A stretch of DNA of 64,000 nucleotides from Aeromonas eucrenophila (GCF_000819865.1 NZ_CDDF01000008.1:116901-180900), one strand, 5' to 3'; positions 43,661 to 53,237 are shown, counted from the first letter of the stretch. A program made the numbers and translations. Notes: generated by a model from the letters alone, not told the origin.

Positions 43661-44400
43661 TGTCCCTTACCCCCAACTATTACCGTGATCGGGTCTGCCT
43701 CAACGTGCTGGCTGGATCCAGACAAAATGCCGTCGACATTTATGAAGCAGCCGAGGGCCATGTGCTGGTCGGCGTGCTCTCCAAGAACTACCCGGATGTA
43801 CCCTCCGCCGTCGCCGACATGCAGGCCTACGCGGCCTTGATCGACAATGCCCTCTCCATCGGCCTGGGTGCCGGGGATCCCCGCCAGTCCGCCATGGTGG
43901 CCGAGCTGGCTCGCCAGTTGCAGCCCCAACACGTCAATCAGGTGTTCACCGGGGTGGGTGCCAGCCGGGCGCTACTGGGCCAGCCACAGACTCTGGTGAA
44001 TGGCCTCATCTCCCCCACCGGCACCCCCGGCATGGTAAAGATTTCCACAGGCCCGCTCAGCGCGCAGCAGGCCGACGGCATAGTCCCCATCGATACCGCC
44101 ATCGCCCTGCTCAGGGACATGGGCGGCAGCTCGGTCAAGTTCTTCCCCATGGGAGGCCTGGCCTGCCGCGACGAGTATCAGGCGGTAGCCGAGGCCTGCG
44201 CCCGCCACGGCTTCTGGCTGGAGCCCACCGGTGGCATAGATCTGGACAACTTCGAGGAGATAGTGCGCATCGCGCTGGATGCCGGGGTCGAGAAGGTGAT
44301 CCCCCACATCTACAGCTCCATCATCGACAGCGACAGCGGCCTGACTCGTCCCGAGGACGTGCGGACCCTGCTGACCATGGTGAAGCAACTGCTGGCATAA
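43660..44400 (+). CDS. dgaF: DgaF-like 2-dehydro-3-deoxy-phosphogluconate aldolase
   Basis: DgaF cleaves 2-keto-3-deoxygluconate-6-phosphate to pyruvate and glyceraldehyde-3-phosphate. The ATG at 43660 overlaps the dgaE stop (TGATG) and gives 246 residues. The class I aldolase lysine is likely in GGSSVKFFPMGGLACRDEYQ, with a phosphate-binding region WLEPTGGIDLDNFEEI. It is the last enzyme gene before a GC-rich hairpin and the regulator. Confidence 0.86.
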   Translation: MSLTPNYYRDRVCLNVLAGSRQNAVDIYEAAEGHVLVGVLSKNYPDVPSAVADMQAYAALIDNALSIGLGAGDPRQSAMVAELARQLQPQHVNQVFTGVGASRALLGQPQTLVNGLISPTGTPGMVKISTGPLSAQQADGIVPIDTAIALLRDMGGSSVKFFPMGGLACRDEYQAVAEACARHGFWLEPTGGIDLDNFEEIVRIALDAGVEKVIPHIYSSIIDSDSGLTRPEDVRTLLTMVKQLLA

Positions 44401-44410
44401 CATTAAGAGC

Positions 44411-44438
44411 GGCACCGGTCCGATCACCGACCGGTGCC
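44411..44438 (+). terminator. GC-rich hairpin between dgaF and the PRD regulator gene
   Basis: GGCACCGGTC (44411-44420) and GACCGGTGCC (44429-44438) form a perfect 10-bp stem with an 8-base loop, 10 bases after dgaF. It lacks a T-run. It may be an attenuator reducing read-through into the regulator gene, or an operator. Confidence 0.5.
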
Positions 44439-44504
44439 TGGCTTGTTGATGATCAGCTTGTTAACATCGATCCCTTCTCTCGCGACAGGAGTCACGCTTC
44501 CCCC

Positions 44505-46409
44505 ATGCTCAAGCTGCCCCACCCTAGACTCCATCAACTGCTGACCCAACTCCATGCAGAGCCCATGCCGCAGGAGGAGCTGGCGCGTCGCCTCAACGTC
44601 TCCACCCGCACGGTGCGCACCGACGTGGCGACCCTGAATGAGCTGATCGCCACCCATGGCGGCCACCTGATCCATCAGCGTGGCAGCGGCTACCAGCTCA
44701 AGATCTACAATCAGGGGCTGTTCGACGCGTTGTTGGCGGCCCAGGAGCAGGAGAGCGGCCTGCCGCGCACCAGCCGTGAGAGGGTGCTGCATCTGCAGCT
44801 CCTGCTGCTCACCGCCGAACAGGGCATCAAGCTCGAGGAGCTGGCGGAGACCTGGTATCTGAGCCGGGCGGCGCTGCAGGGGGACATGGCCCAGGTGAGA
44901 GAGCGGCTCGCCCACTTCGGGCTCAATATCGACAGCAAGCCGCGGCTCGGTATGCGCATCCAGGGGGAGGAGACCGCCATCCGCGCCTGTCTCACCCAGC
45001 TGCTCTATCGGGAGCAGACACGTAATGGCCCCTTGCAGGGCCTGCTGCCGAACCTCTGCCCCAGTAAGACGCTGGAGGTCATCGGCAATCGCATCCACGC
45101 ACAGCTCGGTCGCCACCAGCTGCGGCTGGCGGACGAGAGCCTGCAACAGCTCACCATCTATTGCGCCGTCGCCCTGCTACGGCAGGCATCGGGCCATGAG
45201 CTGCTGACATTTTGTAGCGAGGATCTCACCGCCCCCCTCAAGGCGGTGGCTCGAGACATCTATGAAGAACTGCCGACCCTGACCCCGCAGGGAGAGCCGG
45301 AGGTGAGCGCCCTCGCCATCCAGATCCAGGCTCGCCTCATCGCCGATACTCCGCACCTCAGCGCGGCCATGGCCGCCGAGAGCGCCCAGCTGGTCGAGCA
45401 CCTGCTGGATTACATCCACCAGCACTATCCCTACGATCTGCGCCATGACGGCCAGCTGCGCGCCGATCTGCTGACCCACATCAGCGCCATGCTGCTGCGG
45501 ATCAAATACCAGGTCGGCAGCCACAATCCGCTGGCGGATCACATCAAGCAGTATTATCCCCTTGCCTACGACATCACCCTGGCCGCCATCTCCCAGTGGA
45601 TCAGGCAGACCCCCTATCACCTGACCCACCACGAGATCGGTTACCTGGTGATCCACATCGGGGTCGGCCTGGAGCGCCACCACGACATCGGCTACAGCCG
45701 TCCACCCCAGGCGCTGCTGCTGTGCGACGCGGGCAATGCCACCTTCCGGGTGCTGGAGGCACGGATCAAGCGTGAATATCCCCAGTTGCAACTGACCAGC
45801 CTGGAGTCGGTGCGGGATTACGAGGGATTGGGGCGGATCGAGCAGGACTTCGTCATCAGCACCGTCAAGGTGAGCGAGAAGAACGTCCCCGTAGTGCAGA
45901 TGGCCCCCTTCCCGACCCAGTACCAGCTGGAGCAGCTCGGCAAGCTGGTGCTGATAGACCGCACCCGCCCCTATCTAGTCGACAAGTACTTCGACGCCGA
46001 CCACTTCATGGTGGTCAGCGAGCCCCTCAGTCAGGCGCAGCTGTTTGCCCGCATCTGCGATCAGCTGGAAGCCGAAGAGCTGGTGGAGAGCGGATTCAGG
46101 AATTCACTGCACGAGCGGGAGCACATCGTCTCCACCATGCTGGGGGACGGCATTGCCCTGCCTCACTCACTCGGCTTGCTGGCGCGCCGCACTCTGGTCT
46201 ATACGGTGCTGGCACCACAGGGCATCGACTGGGGCAATGGCGAAACCGCTACCCTTATCTTCGTGCTCGCCATCGCCAAGGCCGACTACGAGGAGGCGAT
46301 GGGGCTCTACGATCTGTTCCTGGCGCTGATGAACGAAAAAGCCAGCAGAAATCTGCTGGCTTGTCGGGATTTCGCCGGTTTCAAGGCGCTGGCGCGCGCC
46401 GGATCATGA
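44505..46409 (+). CDS. PRD-containing transcription regulator with EIIB- and EIIA-like domains (BglG/MtlR type)
   Basis: The 634-residue protein reads as helix-turn-helix (QEELARRLNVSTRTVRTDVA, residues about 22-41), a second winged helix, then two PRDs, with histidines in DLRHDGQLRADLLTHI and HEIGYLVIHIGVGL. An EIIB-like domain has its cysteine in LLLCDAGNATFRVL. An EIIA domain has its histidine in LGDGIALPHSLGLL. This is the MtlR/LicR layout, a DNA-binding activator tuned by PTS phosphorylation. It lies about 100 bases after dgaF on the same strand and probably controls the island. Its 3' end contains the terminator of the opposite operon. Confidence 0.9.
   Translation: MLKLPHPRLHQLLTQLHAEPMPQEELARRLNVSTRTVRTDVATLNELIATHGGHLIHQRGSGYQLKIYNQGLFDALLAAQEQESGLPRTSRERVLHLQLLLLTAEQGIKLEELAETWYLSRAALQGDMAQVRERLAHFGLNIDSKPRLGMRIQGEETAIRACLTQLLYREQTRNGPLQGLLPNLCPSKTLEVIGNRIHAQLGRHQLRLADESLQQLTIYCAVALLRQASGHELLTFCSEDLTAPLKAVARDIYEELPTLTPQGEPEVSALAIQIQARLIADTPHLSAAMAAESAQLVEHLLDYIHQHYPYDLRHDGQLRADLLTHISAMLLRIKYQVGSHNPLADHIKQYYPLAYDITLAAISQWIRQTPYHLTHHEIGYLVIHIGVGLERHHDIGYSRPPQALLLCDAGNATFRVLEARIKREYPQLQLTSLESVRDYEGLGRIEQDFVISTVKVSEKNVPVVQMAPFPTQYQLEQLGKLVLIDRTRPYLVDKYFDADHFMVVSEPLSQAQLFARICDQLEAEELVESGFRNSLHEREHIVSTMLGDGIALPHSLGLLARRTLVYTVLAPQGIDWGNGETATLIFVLAIAKADYEEAMGLYDLFLALMNEKASRNLLACRDFAGFKALARAGS
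46339..46362 (-). terminator. Terminator of the rpoN-npr operon, embedded in the PRD regulator gene
   Basis: AAGCCAGCAG and CTGCTGGCTT form a 10-bp stem with a 4-base loop. On the minus strand the stem is followed by TTTTTCG. It lies about 65 bases past the npr stop but inside the last 24 codons of the convergent regulator gene. Confidence 0.75.
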
Positions 46410-46427
46410 CGGCAAGGGAGGCGCCGC

Positions 46428-46700
46428 TCACTCCTCGTTGAAACCCGAGGTGAACAGCGCCACTACGGCGGCCAAGGCCTCTTCTTCTTCCGGCCCCTCC
46501 ACCTGGACTTCCACTTGCTTGCCCTGGGCGGAGTCGAGCATCAGCAGGCCGATAACGCTGTCCGCATCGGCCTCCACCCCGTCCTCGTTGCGCAGCAGCA
46601 CATGGGCATCGAAGCCCTGCACCAGCTCGAACAACATCATGGCCGGTCTGGCATGAATACCCAGCTTGTTTTTGACTTCTACCGAGGCGGAAACTGTCAT
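46428..46700 (-). CDS. ptsO: Nitrogen-PTS phosphocarrier NPr
   Basis: NPr passes phosphate from EI-Ntr to EIIA-Ntr. The 90-residue HPr-fold protein has the active histidine in [16 protein letters not shown] (His 16), and [20 protein letters not shown] in place of the HPr serine-46 region. It is the last gene of the rpoN-hpf-ptsN-rapZ-npr group. Confidence 0.95.
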   Translation of the reverse strand: MTVSASVEVKNKLGIHARPAMMLFELVQGFDAHVLLRNEDGVEADADSVIGLLMLDSAQGKQVEVQVEGPEEEEALAAVVALFTSGFNEE

Positions 46701-46720
46701 CTGAGCGTCCTGTTGGTCTA

Positions 46721-47587
46721 TCAGACTTGCGGTGAACGCTTGTCCAGCGTGCGGTGGCGGATCTGCACGTTCTTGCCGAGCAGACGGAAGGCGCTGGCCA
46801 GCCGCTCGGCAACGAACACCGAGCGGTGCTGGCCACCGGTACAGCCGATGCCGACCGTCACATAGCTGCGATTGTTGCGCTCCAGCTGGGGCAACCAGGT
46901 CGCCAGCATGTTCTCTATCTGCTGGATGAACAGCATGACGTCAGGCTGGGCCGAGAGGTAATTGGCGACCGGCTCATCCTGGCCGGTGAAGGGCTTGAGT
47001 TCGGGGATCCAGTGCGGGTTGGGCAGGAAACGGGCATCGAACACGAAGTCTGCGTCCTTGGGAATGCCGTACTTGAAGCCGAACGACTCGAACACCAGCA
47101 CCAGCTCGTTCTCTTTCTTGCCGAGCACCCGGGTCTTGATGAGCTCGCTCAGGTCGTGAATGCTGAGGCTGGTGGTGTCGATGCGCAGATCGGCGGTGGA
47201 GGAGAGCGGTGCCAGCAGGTGGGTCTCTTCCCGGATCGCCTCATCCAGTGACAGCTTGTTGCGCGACAAGGGGTGCAGCCGGCGACTCTCGCCATAGCGC
47301 TTGAGCAGGGTGGTGTTGTCGGCATCGAAGAAGAAGCTGGAGAACTCCACCCGCCCCTCGTTGCGTACTTGAGCCAGCAGGTTGTCCAGTTTATCAGGCT
47401 GGCTGGGCAGGTTGCGCACGTCTATGCTGACCGCCAGCTTGTCATACTGGCTCTCCACCGAGACGATCAGCTGGGGCAGCAGATTGACCGGCAAGTTATC
47501 CACGCAGTAGTACCCCAGATCCTCCAGCACCCTCAGGGCTACCGTCTTGCCGGAGCCCGAACGGCCGCTTACCACTATTAATTGCAT
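46721..47587 (-). CDS. rapZ: RNase adapter protein RapZ
   Basis: RapZ binds the small RNA GlmZ and directs it to RNase E, controlling glucosamine-6-phosphate synthase. The 288-residue protein has a Walker [21 protein letters not shown] near residue 8, and the C-terminal domain with [18 protein letters not shown]. It sits between npr and ptsN in the standard order. Confidence 0.96.
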   Translation of the reverse strand: MQLIVVSGRSGSGKTVALRVLEDLGYYCVDNLPVNLLPQLIVSVESQYDKLAVSIDVRNLPSQPDKLDNLLAQVRNEGRVEFSSFFFDADNTTLLKRYGESRRLHPLSRNKLSLDEAIREETHLLAPLSSTADLRIDTTSLSIHDLSELIKTRVLGKKENELVLVFESFGFKYGIPKDADFVFDARFLPNPHWIPELKPFTGQDEPVANYLSAQPDVMLFIQQIENMLATWLPQLERNNRSYVTVGIGCTGGQHRSVFVAERLASAFRLLGKNVQIRHRTLDKRSPQV

Positions 47588-47627
47588 CTTGTCCCCTCAC
47601 GCCAACATGGCTGTGTCGTGCCCGGCA

Positions 47628-48074
47628 TCAGGCCGAGGTCATGATCTGATAGAGCTCTTCATCGCTGGTCGCCTGGCGCAACTGACGGCAGACCGCCTTG
47701 TCGCCCAGCTTGGATGCCATCAGGGAAAGGGTCTTGAGATGCTGTTTGCACTCGCTTTCCGGCACCAGCAATGCAAACAGCAGGTCAACCGGTTGATTGT
47801 CGATGGAATCGAAAGGGATGGATTCGGAGAAGGTCATCAGCACGGCGGTCGGCGCGAAGGCGTCGTCGATCCGACCGTGGGGAATGGCAATACCGGCACC
47901 GATCCCGGTACTGCCCATTTTTTCCCGCGCCAGCAGGCTCTCGAACAGTACCTGACGGGAGGTGCCGAGGCGCTCTGCGGCCAACTCACTGATGATCTCG
48001 AGGGCGCGTTTCTTGCTGGTACAGGGGACCGCACTCTTGGTGCAGTCCCGACTCAGTATGTGTTCAAGTTGCAT
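47628..48074 (-). CDS. ptsN: Nitrogen-PTS regulatory protein EIIA-Ntr
   Basis: EIIA-Ntr is the terminal phospho-acceptor of the nitrogen PTS and regulates potassium uptake and stress. The 148-residue protein has the phosphorylated histidine in GIGAGIAIPHGRIDDAF, near residue 66, and ALLVPESECKQHLKTLSLMA. It is two bases from hpf. Confidence 0.95.
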   Translation of the reverse strand: MQLEHILSRDCTKSAVPCTSKKRALEIISELAAERLGTSRQVLFESLLAREKMGSTGIGAGIAIPHGRIDDAFAPTAVLMTFSESIPFDSIDNQPVDLLFALLVPESECKQHLKTLSLMASKLGDKAVCRQLRQATSDEELYQIMTSA

Positions 48075-48076
48075 AG

Positions 48077-48364
48077 TTATTTTTGATTTAATTTATCTTT
48101 GTGCTTGATGATCTGCCGATCCAGTTTATCCAGCAGGGTATCAATCGCAGCATACATGTCGGCATGCTGCGAATTGGCGAACACCTCCCCCCCGCTGACA
48201 TGCAGCTTGGCTTCGGCAATCTGGTTCAGTTTTTCGACGCTCAACACCACGTGTACGTTGTTGATATGGTCAAAGTGACGCTCGAGTTTGGCAAATTTGT
48301 TGTTCACATAATCACGCAGAGCTTCGGTAATCTCGACATGGTGTCCGGTCAGGTTAATTTGCAT
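48077..48364 (-). CDS. hpf: Ribosome hibernation promoting factor HPF
   Basis: HPF binds the 30S subunit in stationary phase and supports 100S dimer formation. The 95-residue protein (MQINLTGHHVEITEALRDYV) is the short HPF/YfiA form without the long C-terminal dimerisation domain. It lies between rpoN and ptsN. Confidence 0.95.
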   Translation of the reverse strand: MQINLTGHHVEITEALRDYVNNKFAKLERHFDHINNVHVVLSVEKLNQIAEAKLHVSGGEVFANSQHADMYAAIDTLLDKLDRQIIKHKDKLNQK

Positions 48365-48384
48365 AACGTCTTCCTTTTGTTTGC

Positions 48385-49824
48385 CTAAACCAGGCGTTTG
48401 CGCTGATTCGATGGCGGGATCAACAAGGATTCACGGTACTTTGCGATCGTGCGTCTCGCCACCATAATACCCTGTTCGGCCAGCAAATCCGCGATCTTGC
48501 TATCACTAAGCGGTTTGGCAGGGTTCTCTGCCGTCACCAACTTTTTGATCAGGGCGCGAATTGCGGTCGATGAGCACTCCCCTCCTCCCTCCGTATTGAC
48601 ATGACTGGAGAAGAAAAACTTCAGTTCAAAAATGCCGCGGTGTGTGTGCATGTACTTCTGGGTCGTCACCCGTGAAATGGTCGACTCATGCATCTCCACC
48701 GCCTCGGCGATGTCGTTGAGCACCATGGGTTTCATGGCCTCCTCACCGTATTCGAAGAAGCCCTGCTGCTGCTCGACGATGCAGCTGGCCACCTTGAGCA
48801 GGGTGTCGTTGCGACTCTCCAGGCTCTTGATAAACCACTTCGCTTCCTGCAGGTGGGAGCGAATGAACTGGGTATCCGTGCTGCTGCGCGCGTTGCGGGC
48901 CATGGCCGCGTAGGCCTCGTTGACACGAATGCGCGGCGCCGAATCCGGATTGAGCTCCACCACCCACTTGTTGCCCTTCTTGATCACGGACACGTCCGGG
49001 ATCACGTATTGAGATTCGCTCTGGATGATGCCGTTGCCGGGTCTGGGCTCCAGTTGCTGGATGAGATCCAGCACCTCCTTGAGGTCGCTCTCCTTGAGCT
49101 TGGTCTTGCGGGCCAGGGTGCGATAATCCCGATTGCCGAGCAAGTCCATGTGCTCGCTGATCACTTCTCTCGCCTCATTGAGCCAGGGCAGCTCGGGAGA
49201 ATATTGACCGAGCTGGATCAGCAGACACTCCTGGACCGACCGGGCCGCGATGCCGACAGGATCGAAATGCTGCACCCGCTTGAGCACGGCTTCGACCTCA
49301 TCCAGTTCGACTTCTACTTCATCGCTGCTGACTGCAGCCTGAATATCCTCGAGGGAGACGGTCAGATAACCGGAGTCGTCGATGGCATCGATGATGGCGA
49401 GGGCGATGGCGGCGTCCAGATCGCTGAACGGCGTCAACCGCATCTGCCACAGCAGATAGTCCTGCAGGTTTTCGGTGGTTTCCCCCTGATAGACGCTGTC
49501 TTCCCCATCGTGGATGGGGCCTGCGCTCTGGGCCGTGCCGGCCGAATAGACATCGTCCCAGGTGGTATCCACTGGCAGCTCGTCCGGCATCTTGTCCTGC
49601 GCCATGGCATCGCTGGAGTCGAGTTGACTGGCGTCGGGCACCTCTGTCGGGTTGGTTTCCTGCGCCTCGTTCTCCTCTTGCTCCAGCAAGGGGTTACTGT
49701 CGAGCGCTTGCTGAATTTCCTGCTGGAGTTCCAGCGTGGAGAGCTGGAGCAGACGAATAGCTTGTTGTAATTGTGGCGTCATGGTCAGTGACTGACCGAG
49801 ACGCAACTGTAATGTCGGCTTCAT
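48385..49824 (-). CDS. rpoN: RNA polymerase sigma-54 factor RpoN
   Basis: RpoN directs transcription from -24/-12 promoters with AAA+ activators. The 479-residue protein has the glutamine-rich region I ([20 protein letters not shown]), an acidic region II, the core-binding domain and the C-terminal RpoN box [20 protein letters not shown]. It is the likely partner of LafK in this window. It follows lptB by about 65 bases. Confidence 0.97.
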   Translation of the reverse strand: MKPTLQLRLGQSLTMTPQLQQAIRLLQLSTLELQQEIQQALDSNPLLEQEENEAQETNPTEVPDASQLDSSDAMAQDKMPDELPVDTTWDDVYSAGTAQSAGPIHDGEDSVYQGETTENLQDYLLWQMRLTPFSDLDAAIALAIIDAIDDSGYLTVSLEDIQAAVSSDEVEVELDEVEAVLKRVQHFDPVGIAARSVQECLLIQLGQYSPELPWLNEAREVISEHMDLLGNRDYRTLARKTKLKESDLKEVLDLIQQLEPRPGNGIIQSESQYVIPDVSVIKKGNKWVVELNPDSAPRIRVNEAYAAMARNARSSTDTQFIRSHLQEAKWFIKSLESRNDTLLKVASCIVEQQQGFFEYGEEAMKPMVLNDIAEAVEMHESTISRVTTQKYMHTHRGIFELKFFFSSHVNTEGGGECSSTAIRALIKKLVTAENPAKPLSDSKIADLLAEQGIMVARRTIAKYRESLLIPPSNQRKRLV

Positions 49825-49889
49825 CTACGTCGGGATATCCTTATGTTCAGCGAGGCAATCACCTAACAACAATGAGGGATGCCCCCTTA

Positions 49890-50615
49890 CTATAGACTGA
49901 ATTGATCGCCCAAATAGACGCGCTTGACCTGCTCATCGGCGAGGATATCGGCCGGAGCGCCTTCGGCAATCATCTTGCCATGGCTGACGATATAGGCCTT
50001 CTCGCACACATCCAGCGTCTCTCTGACGTTGTGGTCGGTGATCAAGACACCCAACCCGCGTTCTTTCAGATGCTGGATGATCTTCTTGATATCTATGACT
50101 GAAATAGGATCAACCCCTGCAAAAGGCTCATCAAGCAGAATAAATCTCGGTTCTGCCGCCAGGGCCCGGGCGATCTCGACCCGTCGCCGCTCGCCGCCCG
50201 AGAGGCTCTGCCCCAGGTTGTCGCGGATATGAGTGATGTTGAACTCTTCCAGCAGTTGCTCGACCTTGTCTTCCCGCTCTTCGCTGCTCAAACCCTTGCG
50301 GGTCTGCATGACCCCCATCAGGTTGTCGAACACCGACAGACGGCGGAAGATCGAGGCCTCCTGCGGCAGATAGCCGATGCCGTTGCGGGCCCGGATATGC
50401 ATGGGTTGCAGGCTGATGTCCTGATCGTCGATGGTGATGAGACCGGCATCCCGCTGCACCAGGCCCACGATCATGTAGAAGGAGGTGGTCTTGCCCGCCC
50501 CGTTCGGGCCAAGCAGCCCCACGATCTGACCCGTGCCCACTTCCAGACTCACGTCGCTGACGACCATGCGGCGCTTGTAGCTCTTCTGCAGGCCAACTGC
50601 TTTTAACACTGCCAT
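49890..50615 (-). CDS. lptB: LPS export ABC transporter ATPase LptB
   Basis: LptB powers LPS extraction from the inner membrane with LptFG. The 241-residue ATPase has Walker [18 protein letters not shown], signature [16 protein letters not shown] and Walker [17 protein letters not shown]. It follows lptA by 10 bases in the kdsD-kdsC-lptC-lptA-lptB order. Confidence 0.97.
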   Translation of the reverse strand: MAVLKAVGLQKSYKRRMVVSDVSLEVGTGQIVGLLGPNGAGKTTSFYMIVGLVQRDAGLITIDDQDISLQPMHIRARNGIGYLPQEASIFRRLSVFDNLMGVMQTRKGLSSEEREDKVEQLLEEFNITHIRDNLGQSLSGGERRRVEIARALAAEPRFILLDEPFAGVDPISVIDIKKIIQHLKERGLGVLITDHNVRETLDVCEKAYIVSHGKMIAEGAPADILADEQVKRVYLGDQFSL

Positions 50616-50625
50616 GGCTCGTTTC

Positions 50626-51144
50626 CTACTTCTTCTGATCGGCGGGCTTGTCGAAGTTTTCTATCTGATCCGGCAAGAACACCGTCTTGACGCGCTGGGC
50701 CGGGCCCTTGCTCTCGGCAATCATCTTCTGGGTGACGATGTCGTAGCGAATCAGATCCCCGTTGACCTGGCTGTCTTCCTGCTTGAGCTGGCCGTTGCCG
50801 GTGATGGTGACCTGCCGGTTCTTCAGCTCGTAACGGATGCTGTTGCCATGGGCGTTGACGGGCTTGCCGTTGTCCAGCACCTGAAAGAAGGTCGCGGGGT
50901 TGCCATAGGCGGTCATCACCTCGGCGCCCTTCTCGCCGGAGCGGATCACCACCACCTTGTCGGCCTTAATCTTGATGGAGCCCTGAGTGATGATCACATC
51001 CTCACTGAAGGTGATGCGGTTGTCCTGCATCTCGGCCACCTGCTTGACCGCATCCACGTAGACTTTCTGGGTGAAGTCGGACTCTTTGGCATTCACGGCA
51101 CCGCACAGCAGCAGCGCGGCGAGGGCCAGATTAACGTTTTTCAT
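50626..51144 (-). CDS. lptA: LPS transport periplasmic bridge protein LptA
   Basis: LptA forms the periplasmic bridge carrying LPS to the outer membrane. I use the ATG at 51144 ([20 protein letters not shown]), which gives a standard signal peptide. The ATG at 51159 adds five residues and has AAAGG upstream, so it remains possible. The OstA-type beta-jellyroll is seen as [20 protein letters not shown] and [20 protein letters not shown]. It overlaps the lptC end by 14 bases. Confidence 0.94.
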   Translation of the reverse strand: MKNVNLALAALLLCGAVNAKESDFTQKVYVDAVKQVAEMQDNRITFSEDVIITQGSIKIKADKVVVIRSGEKGAEVMTAYGNPATFFQVLDNGKPVNAHGNSIRYELKNRQVTITGNGQLKQEDSQVNGDLIRYDIVTQKMIAESKGPAQRVKTVFLPDQIENFDKPADQKK

Positions 51145-51691
51145 TGAAATAAGTGGCATGGCCTTTATCCAGTAATTCGAAATATTTGCGACCAAGGTGA
51201 CCCTTGAGGCCAACCCCTTCAGTCTGGAATTCCTGACCGACGATACTGATGTGCTGATTGCTTCTCACGTCCTGGGTCACCAGATCCATCTCCAGATAGG
51301 GAGTATCCAATGTGGAGATGAAAGAGGCTGGCAACAAGCCATCCAGATGCACCTTGTCGCGCAGGATCACGTTGTCATCGGTATTGAGCACGCCGGTCTG
51401 CGCCGTCACCTTCCATTCGGCCTCACCCTGCTCGTCGAACAGGTAGATCACCGGCTTGTCGAAGGTCGCCTGCTCAAGGATCTGGAAATACTCGGCAAAT
51501 TCCGACTCCAGCCGCTCGGTCCGCTTACCCTGCTCGTTGAAGCGGGTGGTGACCAAATTCTTGGCGGTGAAGTCCGGCTGATAGTTCTCGACCTTGGTGG
51601 TCGGCTCCGGCGCCAGCTCGATGTCACCGAGTTGCCAGGCCGCCAGCGCCACCAGAAACAGCAGGCCGAACAGCAGTGTCTGTTTGTTCAT
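51131..51691 (-). CDS. lptC: LPS export protein LptC
   Basis: LptC is a bitopic inner-membrane protein handing LPS to LptA. The 186-residue protein has an N-terminal helix (TLLFGLLFLVALAAWQLG) and a periplasmic LptC jellyroll (WKVTAQTGVLNTDDNVILRD, LDTPYLEMDLVTQDVRSNQH). It overlaps kdsC by four bases. Confidence 0.95.
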   Translation of the reverse strand: MNKQTLLFGLLFLVALAAWQLGDIELAPEPTTKVENYQPDFTAKNLVTTRFNEQGKRTERLESEFAEYFQILEQATFDKPVIYLFDEQGEAEWKVTAQTGVLNTDDNVILRDKVHLDGLLPASFISTLDTPYLEMDLVTQDVRSNQHISIVGQEFQTEGVGLKGHLGRKYFELLDKGHATYFNEKR

Positions 51692-52245
51692 ACGGACGCC
51701 TCAGGCTGGTAATCGCCAAGCCCCTGCGCCTGCAAGATGAGATCGCACACCTCGCGTACCGCACCGACGCCCCCGCCGAGGTGGGTGACCAGATCGGCGC
51801 GGGCCAGCACCAGGGGGTGGGCATCCGCCACCGCGATGCCGAGGCCACAGGCCGCCATCACCGGCAGATCTATGGTGTCATCCCCCATGTAGGCTGCCTG
51901 CGATGCATCCAGACCCAGTTTGGTCAGCAAGGCCTCGAAGTGGGGCAACTTCTGATCCGCCCCCTGCACCAGATGCTGCACCCCCAGACCCCTCATCCGA
52001 TCGCTGACGATGCGGGAATTGCGGCCGGTGATGATGGCCAGCTCGATCCCGGCATTGAGCAGGGCACGCATGCCGGCCCCGTCCCGGGTGCAGAAGGTCT
52101 TCAGCTCTTCACCGTTATTGCCCATGTAAATGAAGCCATTGGAGAGCACCCCATCCACATCGCACACCAGCAGACGGATCTGCGCCGCCTTGTCATACTG
52201 GCTGCGCGTCACCGGACCATAGAGGGTCGGTACATCTTGCATCAA
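51688..52245 (-). CDS. kdsC: Kdo-8-phosphate phosphatase KdsC
   Basis: KdsC dephosphorylates Kdo-8-phosphate in LPS synthesis. The 185-residue HAD phosphatase has the nucleophile motif VCDVDGVLSNG near residue 30, with GAGMRALLNAGIELAIITGR and YMGDDTIDLPVMAACGLGIA as motifs II and IV. It overlaps kdsD by four bases. Confidence 0.96.
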   Translation of the reverse strand: MMQDVPTLYGPVTRSQYDKAAQIRLLVCDVDGVLSNGFIYMGNNGEELKTFCTRDGAGMRALLNAGIELAIITGRNSRIVSDRMRGLGVQHLVQGADQKLPHFEALLTKLGLDASQAAYMGDDTIDLPVMAACGLGIAVADAHPLVLARADLVTHLGGGVGAVREVCDLILQAQGLGDYQPEASV

Positions 52246-53237
52246 ATCACCCCGGCTTTGAGCAGGTCGTGCATGTTGAAGGCACCCAGCGGCCGCCTCG
52301 CCTCATCCACCACCAGCAATCCGTTAATCTTTCTGGTTTCCATCAGCTTGACGGCCTCGGCCGCCATCATCTCTGGCCCTACGGTAACACAGTTGGGCGT
52401 CATTACCTTGGCGATCGAGGTGTGATGGATGTCCACTTGCAGATCCAAGATCCGGCGCAAGTCTCCGTCGGTGAACAGACCGGCCAGCAGCCCCTGTTCA
52501 TCCACAACCGCCGTCATGCCCAAGCCCTTGCGGCTCACTTCCAGCAACGCCTGGCTGATGGTGGCATCTATCCCTACCCGGGGCAACAGCTCGCCACTGT
52601 GCATCAAGTCCCCAACCCGTAGCAGCAGCCGCTTGCCGAGGGAACCGCCCGGATGGGAGAGGGCGAAGTCGTCGGCGGTGAAGCCGCGGGCTTCCAGCAG
52701 CGCCACGGCCAGCGCATCCCCCATCACCAGGGTGGCGGTGGTGCTGGAGGTGGGCGCCAGACCGAGGGGGCAGGCCTCCTTGTCGACCTTGATACAAAGG
52801 TGGACATTGGCCTCCTTGGCCATGGTCGAGGCCCGGTTGCCGGTCATGCAGATGAGCGGAATGCCGCGGCGCTTGAGCACCGGCAGCAGGGCCAGGATCT
52901 CGTCACTCTCGCCGGAGTTGGAGATGGCGATGATGAGATCCCCTGTTGAGATCATGCCCAGATCCCCGTGGCTGGCTTCGCCCGGGTGCAGGAAGAAGGC
53001 AGGAGTGCCCGTGCTGGCGAGGGTCGCGGCTATCTTGTTGCCCACATGGCCGGACTTGCCCATGCCGGTGACCACTATCTTGCCGGCGCAGCGCAGCACC
53101 ATCTCGCAGGCCTGGTCGAAGGTCTCGTCGAGGTACTGGTAGAGTCCATCAATCGCTTGCTTTTCAATGTCCAGCACCGCGCGGGCACTGCGACGAAAAT
53201 CGAACAGTTCAGACACTTTCTCAGGCTTTACAGACAT
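52242..53237 (-). CDS. kdsD: Arabinose-5-phosphate isomerase KdsD
   Basis: KdsD converts ribulose-5-phosphate to arabinose-5-phosphate for Kdo synthesis. The ATG at 53235-53237 (MSVKPEKVSELFDFRRSARA) gives 331 residues; the open frame upstream lacks family character. The SIS domain (GKIVVTGMGKSGHVGNKIAA) is followed by two CBS domains (residues about 210-320). Confidence 0.95.
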   Translation of the reverse strand: MSVKPEKVSELFDFRRSARAVLDIEKQAIDGLYQYLDETFDQACEMVLRCAGKIVVTGMGKSGHVGNKIAATLASTGTPAFFLHPGEASHGDLGMISTGDLIIAISNSGESDEILALLPVLKRRGIPLICMTGNRASTMAKEANVHLCIKVDKEACPLGLAPTSSTTATLVMGDALAVALLEARGFTADDFALSHPGGSLGKRLLLRVGDLMHSGELLPRVGIDATISQALLEVSRKGLGMTAVVDEQGLLAGLFTDGDLRRILDLQVDIHHTSIAKVMTPNCVTVGPEMMAAEAVKLMETRKINGLLVVDEARRPLGAFNMHDLLKAGVI

